From NCBI RefSeq assembly GCF_937880195.1, contig NZ_CALFLA010000076.1, positions 1 through 10,960 on the forward strand: a stretch of DNA of 10,960 nt, given 5' to 3'. Every line of letters begins with the position of its first letter. Position 1 is the first letter of the stretch. The notes under the pieces were generated by a model. That model saw only the letters and a program-made list of their open reading frames with translations. It was not told the origin of the DNA and made no database searches. The DNA is from an uncultured Blautia sp. GTDB lineage: Bacteria; Bacillota; Clostridia; Lachnospirales; Lachnospiraceae. Below are positions 6,239-10,960 of this stretch, one piece after another. A program made the translations under genes and the position numbers.

Positions 6239-7028
6239 CCTTTCTCCTGCCCAGAAAAAATATCTTTATCAGCGGAAACGGGAAAAAAATACGATTCTTC
6301 TGTCCAGAATCCTGCTTTTTCTGGCTTTTCTTCTTTTATGGGAGATCTCTGCCCGGCAAGGCTTTATTGATTCCTTTATTTTCAGCAGTCCTTTTGCTAT
6401 TGCCGAAAACTTTGTCCAGATGTGCCGGGATCAGTCTCTCTTTTCCCATATCGGAGTGACCCTTATGGAAACCCTTGTAAGTTTCTTTTTTGTGGTGATC
6501 CTTGGTATTGGAACAGCAGTGCTCTTATGGGCCTGTCCCAGAATTTCCAAGATTCTGGAACCTTATCTTGTTGTTCTTAATAGTCTGCCAAAATCTGCCC
6601 TTGCCCCGCTTCTTATCGTATGGCTGGGAGCCAATGTAAAAACTATTATTGTGGCAGGAATGTCAGTGGCTCTTTTTGGTTCTGTTATTAATCTATACAC
6701 CGGCTTTCAGGAAACAGATCCTGATAAGCGCAAGCTGATCGCAACCCTTGGAGGAACAAAAAGAGATGAACTTTTTAAGATTGTCCTTCCATCTTCTATC
6801 CCTCTGATCTTAAGCGTGATAAAGGTAAATATCGGCCTTTGCCTTGTAGGGGTGATTATTGGGGAATTTATTGGAGCACGGCAGGGACTTGGATATCTGA
6901 TCATCTATTCCAGCCAGACCTTTAAGCTGACTACTGTTCTTATGTCCATTCTTATCCTGTGTTTTATCGCCATGGGACTGTACAGCATCCTGAACCTGAT
7001 TGAAAAGCAGTATACCAGACACAAATAA
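6231..7028 (+). CDS. ABC transporter permease, SsuC/TauC type
   Basis: A 265-residue inner-membrane subunit with a basic cytoplasmic N-terminus and about six hydrophobic segments (near residues 22-37, 78-100, 113-131, 137-155, 190-211 and 226-252). The coupling loop that docks on the ATPase is recognisable at about 168-191 (KLIATLGGTKRDELFK, then IVLPSSIP), a variant of the EAA motif in which the leading EAA is replaced by IAT. GEFIGARQGLGYLI is also typical of SsuC/TauC/ThiX-like permeases. The start ATG lies in the overlap ATGCCTGA with the ATPase gene, with AAGGAG upstream. Substrate unknown. Downstream there is only an inverted repeat and the convergent potCD gene, so no third subunit follows. 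Confidence 0.87.
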   Translation: MPDLSPAQKKYLYQRKREKNTILLSRILLFLAFLLLWEISARQGFIDSFIFSSPFAIAENFVQMCRDQSLFSHIGVTLMETLVSFFFVVILGIGTAVLLWACPRISKILEPYLVVLNSLPKSALAPLLIVWLGANVKTIIVAGMSVALFGSVINLYTGFQETDPDKRKLIATLGGTKRDELFKIVLPSSIPLILSVIKVNIGLCLVGVIIGEFIGARQGLGYLIIYSSQTFKLTTVLMSILILCFIAMGLYSILNLIEKQYTRHK

Positions 7029-7058
7029 AGACAGGGCATTATGACTGTATAATACAAC

Positions 7059-7096
7059 AGAAGGTGGTTAAAGTTTTCGTTCTTTAACCACCTTCT
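7059..7096. terminator. Perfect 15-bp inverted repeat between convergent operons
   Basis: AGAAGGTGGTTAAAG (7059-7073) and CTTTAACCACCTTCT (7082-7096) are exact inverse complements around an 8-base loop TTTTCGTT. Its place between the ends of two converging genes (7028 and 7132) suggests a bidirectional terminator. Neither side has a real U-tract, however, so it may act as an RNA-stabilising 3' hairpin or terminate inefficiently. Confidence 0.65.
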
Positions 7097-7131
7097 TGAT
7101 CCATTATTCAAACTCTGTTTTATAATACCGT

Positions 7132-9015
7132 TTAATGGGATTTCACCTGGTTCCACAGTTCTCCATATGTCTGATCTGCCTCTGTTCCCAGGTACTGGAA
7201 TGTCTCCAGATTATCATATTTTGAAAGATCCGGGAAGGCAATCTCACTGTTTCGGATGGATTCGTCCTCGATCATCTTTCGTGCTTCTGTATTCGGAGTG
7301 GAATAGGTAATATATTCAAAATTCTTAAGAGCGATATCCGGCCTGCAAAGGAAGTTGATAAACTTCTCGCCGTTCTCTTTATTCTCTGCATTTTTGGGAA
7401 TTACCCAGGAGTCGATCCAGATATTGCTTCCCTCTTCTGGAACCACATATTCCAGGTCTGGATTTTCTTTCTGTGTATAAATGGCCTCTCCTGAATAGAT
7501 TACGCCGATAGCCGCCTCATTTCCGATCATCTTATCCCTTACCTGGTCGATCACATAGGCCTGCACAAGAGGCTTCTGCTTGATCAGAAGGTCTCTGGCC
7601 TTTGTCAGCTCGTCCAAATCTGTAGAATTCAGGGAATATCCCAGATATTTTAATGTTACGCCAAAAGCGTCCCTGACAGAATCCTGCATCAGAATATTAT
7701 CTTTATATTTTTCATCCCAGAGGATAGACCAGCTTGTTACCGGCTCGTCCACCATGGTTTTATTATAAAGAATTCCCACTGTTCCCCAGCAATATGGCAC
7801 AGAATATTTATTTTCTGGATCAAACTGCCTGGACTGATCCATATATTCTTTTCCAATATTTTTAATATTTGGAATGTTGTCAAAATTGATCTCTGCCAGA
7901 AGATCGTTTTTGATCATTCTCTGAATCATGTAATCGCTTGGACAGATCACATCATAGGCAATGGCTCCAGAGCTGATCTTTGGATAAAGGATCTCATTTG
8001 TCTCAAATTCTTCATATACCACGTCAATGCCTGTTTCCTCCTCAAACATGGTGAGAATTTCTGGATCCAGATATTCTCCCCAGTTATATACCACAACTTT
8101 TTTGGAGTTCACAAGACTGCTTTCCTGGGCATAATAAAAACCGCCAAAAAGAAAAACCGCGCAGATGGCAACCGGAATCACCCGGCGAAGCAGGATCTTC
8201 TTTATTTTGGAAGGGTGCTTCACCCGTTTTTTTCTGGTCTTTGTCTCCTCGTTTTCTTCAGGAGGATAATTGATCAAAATCAAAAGAACAAGGACTGTCA
8301 CAAACATAATCGTTGACAGAGCATAAATCTCCGGCTTGATACCCTTACGGACTTCTGTATAGATTTTGGTGGAAAGGGTATCAATACCTGGCCCTTTTGT
8401 AAAGTGAGTGATAACAAAATCATCCAAAGACATAGTAAATGCCAGCATAAAACCGGAAAGAACCCCCGGCACAATATCCGGGAATACTACCTTGAAAAAT
8501 GCTTCCAGCGGAGATGCTCCCAGATCCATGGCCGCTTCATACACATGACGGTTTGTCTGTTTCAGCTTAGGCATCACACTAAGGATCACATAGGGAATAT
8601 TAAAGGTAATATGCGCGATCAGGATCGTTCCAAATCCCATCTTCATTCCCACCGCAATAAAAAGCAACATCAGGGACACACCCATTACGATTTCCGCATT
8701 CATCATAGGAATGTTTGTCACTCCCATATAAAAGGTACGCCACCTGTGTTTCATTCCCTGGATAGCAATAGCCGCCGCTGTTCCAATCAGGGTAGCCACT
8801 GCCGCAGCAACAAGAGAAATAACCAGAGTTGTATAAAAGGCACTCATGATCTGTTCATTCTGGAACAGTTCCTTATACCACTTCAGGGTAAATCCGCCCC
8901 ACTTTGCTCTTGTCCTGGATTCATTAAAAGAAAGAACCATTAAAGTGACAATAGGCGCATAAAGTATAATAAAAATCAGAGCCAGATACAGCTTCTGCAA
9001 GGATTTTCTGATCAA
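7132..9015 (-). CDS. potCD: Polyamine ABC transporter PotC-PotD fusion (permease plus binding protein)
   Basis: A 627-residue fusion. Residues 1-250 are a PotC-type permease with the motif EAAMDLGASPLEAFFK at about 160-175. Residues 251-277 are a very basic linker (KTRKKRVKHPSKIKKILLRR region). A hydrophobic helix follows at about 279-295, and 306-627 is a PotD/PotF-like periplasmic-binding domain (VVVYNWGEYLDPEIL, VPYCWGTVGILYNK, IWIDSWVIP, STPN). The topology is consistent: PotC ends inside, the basic linker stays inside, and the extra helix puts the binding domain outside, replacing the lipid anchor of a free PotD. The start is TTG at 9015, overlapping the potB stop as TTGA, with AAGGAGGT upstream; the first in-frame ATG would cut through the first membrane helix. 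It would import spermidine/putrescine with PotA and PotB. By my by-eye alignment, some ligand residues differ from E. coli PotD. Confidence 0.92.
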   Translation of the reverse strand: MIRKSLQKLYLALIFIILYAPIVTLMVLSFNESRTRAKWGGFTLKWYKELFQNEQIMSAFYTTLVISLVAAAVATLIGTAAAIAIQGMKHRWRTFYMGVTNIPMMNAEIVMGVSLMLLFIAVGMKMGFGTILIAHITFNIPYVILSVMPKLKQTNRHVYEAAMDLGASPLEAFFKVVFPDIVPGVLSGFMLAFTMSLDDFVITHFTKGPGIDTLSTKIYTEVRKGIKPEIYALSTIMFVTVLVLLILINYPPEENEETKTRKKRVKHPSKIKKILLRRVIPVAICAVFLFGGFYYAQESSLVNSKKVVVYNWGEYLDPEILTMFEEETGIDVVYEEFETNEILYPKISSGAIAYDVICPSDYMIQRMIKNDLLAEINFDNIPNIKNIGKEYMDQSRQFDPENKYSVPYCWGTVGILYNKTMVDEPVTSWSILWDEKYKDNILMQDSVRDAFGVTLKYLGYSLNSTDLDELTKARDLLIKQKPLVQAYVIDQVRDKMIGNEAAIGVIYSGEAIYTQKENPDLEYVVPEEGSNIWIDSWVIPKNAENKENGEKFINFLCRPDIALKNFEYITYSTPNTEARKMIEDESIRNSEIAFPDLSKYDNLETFQYLGTEADQTYGELWNQVKSH

Positions 9016-9827
9016 AATGCCGTACCTCCTTCTCCTTTATCATATTTTGCCACAAGAGCCATACTGGCAATAATAAATACCATAAGTACAAGGGAAAGCC
9101 CGCTTCCTACATGCCAGTTACTATTTTGCTTAAAGGACTGCTCGATCACATTTCCGATCAGCAGTATCTTACCGCCGCCCAAAAGGTCTGAAATAACAAA
9201 GGTGGTAAGAGCAGGCACAAACACCATAGTAATTCCACTGATCACACCTGGAATGCTTAAAGGAAAAACCACCTTCAAAAAGGTCTGAACAGAATTGGCT
9301 CCCAGATCCCTGGCTGCATTGATCACATTGGGGTCGATCTTAATCAGCACATTGTAAATGGGCAGTACCATAAAAGGCAGGAAATTGTATACCATACCCA
9401 GAATGATAGCATAGGGCGTATTGATAATCTCCAGCACCGGAAGGTGAAGAAAACTTAAAATACTGTTGATCACCCCGTTCTTTTCCAGAAGCGTCTGCCA
9501 TGCCATGGTTCGCAGCAGAAAATTCATCCACATGGGAAGAATAAAAATCAGAACGATAAAGCTCGTCTGATTCACCTTTCTCTGGCTTAAGATCATGGCA
9601 AGAGGATATGCCAGGATCAGACAGACCAGAGTGCTTAAAAAGGACAAAAGCAGAGATATCCCCAGAGCTTTCAGATTTTCCGGTGTAGTGATCTCAGAAA
9701 GATTGGAAAAGGTCAGTCCTCCTCCGTCGCTGGTAAACGCATAATAGACGATTACCAGAAGAGGAATCACTACAAAGGATAAAGACCAGAAAAGATAGGG
9801 GCCTGCCAGAAGACGTTTATTCTTCAA
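9012..9827 (-). CDS. potB: Spermidine/putrescine ABC transporter permease PotB
   Basis: A 271-residue inner-membrane permease, the partner of the PotC domain. It has about six hydrophobic segments and the coupling-loop motif [16 protein letters not shown] at 170-185, followed by [25 protein letters not shown] (95-110) is characteristic of PotB. The start is TTG at 9827: an in-frame TAA lies two codons upstream, and GAGGAGG precedes it at about nine bases, so no ATG start is possible without losing the first membrane helix. The gene begins 11 bases inside the end of potA and ends in a 4-base overlap with potCD, which indicates translational coupling of all three. Confidence 0.92.
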   Translation of the reverse strand: MKNKRLLAGPYLFWSLSFVVIPLLVIVYYAFTSDGGGLTFSNLSEITTPENLKALGISLLLSFLSTLVCLILAYPLAMILSQRKVNQTSFIVLIFILPMWMNFLLRTMAWQTLLEKNGVINSILSFLHLPVLEIINTPYAIILGMVYNFLPFMVLPIYNVLIKIDPNVINAARDLGANSVQTFLKVVFPLSIPGVISGITMVFVPALTTFVISDLLGGGKILLIGNVIEQSFKQNSNWHVGSGLSLVLMVFIIASMALVAKYDKGEGGTAF

Positions 9828-10890
9828 TGTTTACCGCCTCCTCATCCTCAGATTCCGGCTTTTTCATAATCTGGATGTCAAAAGGATCCACATGAATGCT
9901 GACCTGAGTTCCTACCGGGAACATATCTGTACTATGTACCAGCCATTCATAATTATTGGCCATAACTTCCATCTCATAATGAACGCCTTTAAAAATAAGG
10001 TGGGTAACAACGCCGTCAATACTTCCCTGTCCCGGTTTCATAAGATCAATATCCTCAGGACGGATCACTACGTCTACCGGCTTATTCTGTCCGAAACCTT
10101 CGTCCACACAGGGGAAATTCACACCCAGGATCTTCACAAGACGGTCCTCTACCATAGTTGCAGGAATAATATTGCTCTCCCCGATAAAATCCGCCACAAA
10201 AGCATTTTCCGGCTCGTTGTAAATCTTCTCCGGCGTACCGATCTGCTGAATATATCCCTGATTCATTACCACGATAGTATCTGACATGGTAAGCGCTTCC
10301 TCCTGGTCGTGAGTAACGTACAGGAAAGTGATTCCCAGCTCATTTTTAAGACGGATCAGTTCGTACTGCATGTCCTGGCGGAGCTTTAAGTCCAAAGCCC
10401 CCAGAGGCTCGTCCAGAAGCAATACCTTTGGCTCGTTTACAATGGCCCGGGCAATGGCGATTCTCTGCTGCTGGCCGCCGCTTAAGGAATCCGGCATACG
10501 GTTTTCATATCCGTCCAGGTTTACAAGCTTCAGCGCATATTTAATCTTATCATGGATGTACTGCTTGCTTTTATTTTTTATTTTCAGCCCAAATGCAATA
10601 TTTTCCGCTATTGTCATGTGAGTAAAAAGAGCATACTTCTGAAACACTGTATTCAGCTGTCTTTTATTTGGCGGAAGATCCGTAATGTCCTTTCCGTCAA
10701 AAATCACGCGTCCCGCATCCGGCGTTTCAAAACCGCCCAAAATACGAAGGGTTGTTGTTTTCCCGCAGCCGCTTGGCCCCAAAAGCGTCAGAAATTCATT
10801 TTCTCTTATATAAAGGCTAAAATCATCCAAAACCGTCTGCAGACCATAAGTTTTAGAAATATGTTGAAAATCAATCAGTTTATTACTCAT
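9817..10890 (-). CDS. potA: Spermidine/putrescine ABC transporter ATPase PotA
   Basis: A 357-residue ATPase that energises the polyamine importer. Walker [10 protein letters not shown] is at 38-46, Q84 in the Q-loop, LSGGQ at 136-140, [11 protein letters not shown] around 157-167 and H194. The C-terminal part (about 235-345) carries the TOBE-type regulatory fold of the PotA/MalK group ([14 protein letters not shown]). I choose the ATG at 10890, because GGGGAGG lies seven bases before it. The ATG at 10896 directly abuts that site, and an in-frame TTG at 10908 would precede it. The protein ends in an acidic tail ([11 protein letters not shown]). First gene of potA-potB-potCD. A terminator-like hairpin lies immediately upstream. 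Confidence 0.94.
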   Translation of the reverse strand: MSNKLIDFQHISKTYGLQTVLDDFSLYIRENEFLTLLGPSGCGKTTTLRILGGFETPDAGRVIFDGKDITDLPPNKRQLNTVFQKYALFTHMTIAENIAFGLKIKNKSKQYIHDKIKYALKLVNLDGYENRMPDSLSGGQQQRIAIARAIVNEPKVLLLDEPLGALDLKLRQDMQYELIRLKNELGITFLYVTHDQEEALTMSDTIVVMNQGYIQQIGTPEKIYNEPENAFVADFIGESNIIPATMVEDRLVKILGVNFPCVDEGFGQNKPVDVVIRPEDIDLMKPGQGSIDGVVTHLIFKGVHYEMEVMANNYEWLVHSTDMFPVGTQVSIHVDPFDIQIMKKPESEDEEAVNIEE

Positions 10891-10906
10891 ATCCATTCCT
10901 CCCCTC

Positions 10907-10934
10907 AAAAAAATCCCTCTGCAGATGCACAGGG
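10907..10934 (-). terminator. Terminator-like hairpin just upstream of potA (terminator or attenuator)
   Basis: Read on the minus strand, CCCTGTGC (10927-10934) pairs with GCAGAGGG (10915-10922), with one G-G mismatch, around the loop ATCT. It is followed by A and a run of seven U (10907-10913), only a few bases from the potA ribosome binding site (10897-10905). No promoter fits between the hairpin and potA, so transcripts reaching potA must pass it. The window ends 26 bases further upstream. Confidence 0.65.
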
Positions 10935-10960
10935 TTTCTCTTCCTGTATATCACAAAAGC

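Noticed and set aside
8404..8943. 179-codon plus-strand open frame opposite potCD
   Set aside because: Shadow of the PotC domain, with a histidine- and serine-rich composition typical of reverse-complement membrane protein genes.
1..10960. CRISPR array, tRNA or rRNA genes
   Set aside because: No regularly spaced repeats of suitable length, no tRNA cloverleaf with a TTC-type T-loop and no rRNA-like sequence were seen on either strand.

Overview
The window looks like a chromosomal segment of a low-to-moderate-GC Firmicute, most likely a gut Clostridia of the Lachnospiraceae type. The evidence is the AGGAGG-type ribosome binding sites, the protein flavour of ArgH, Asd, QueH and PotABCD, a PotC-PotD fusion, and a short holin-like toxin beside a tyrosine integrase. 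The genus is an inference; no rRNA or other marker is present.

Positions 1-1850 look like the integrase end of an integrated element (prophage or ICE-like) that continues to the left of the window. Positions 1-433 hold no gene I can support, but contain short repeats and possible RNA stems. Positions 434-716 carry a compact module that reads as a type I toxin-antitoxin locus. It has a 27-residue hydrophobic holin-like peptide (503-586), a leader hairpin covering its ribosome binding site, a shared bidirectional terminator, and a near-consensus promoter on the opposite strand. That promoter would make a convergent antisense RNA of about 100 nt. One predicted loop of this RNA is complementary to the toxin's Shine-Dalgarno region. 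A complete tyrosine recombinase follows (761-1822), ending in two adjacent copies of an 11-bp repeat that could be integrase-binding or attachment sequence.

Positions 1852-5334 are housekeeping genes on the minus strand: asd (aspartate-semialdehyde dehydrogenase), argH (argininosuccinate lyase) and queH (epoxyqueuosine reductase). Each has its own recognisable promoter, so they look like three separate transcription units. A bidirectional terminator separates asd from the integrase.

Positions 5471-7028 (plus strand) encode an SsuB/TauB-type ATPase and its SsuC-type permease, overlapping by 8 bp. The usual substrate-binding protein gene is not in the window. A perfect 15-bp inverted repeat separates this pair from the convergent operon that follows.

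Positions 7132-10890 (minus strand) are a polyamine importer operon potA-potB-potCD. The permease PotC and the binding protein PotD are one 627-residue polypeptide joined by a basic linker and an extra membrane helix. potB and potCD both start at TTG codons overlapping the previous gene's end, behind strong ribosome binding sites, which suggests translational coupling. A terminator-like hairpin with a U-tract sits just upstream of the potA ribosome binding site. It either ends the upstream gene or acts as an attenuator.

The most interesting part is the toxin/antisense module with its leader and loop complementarity. The toxin family is known, but the paired RNA architecture here is read directly from the sequence.
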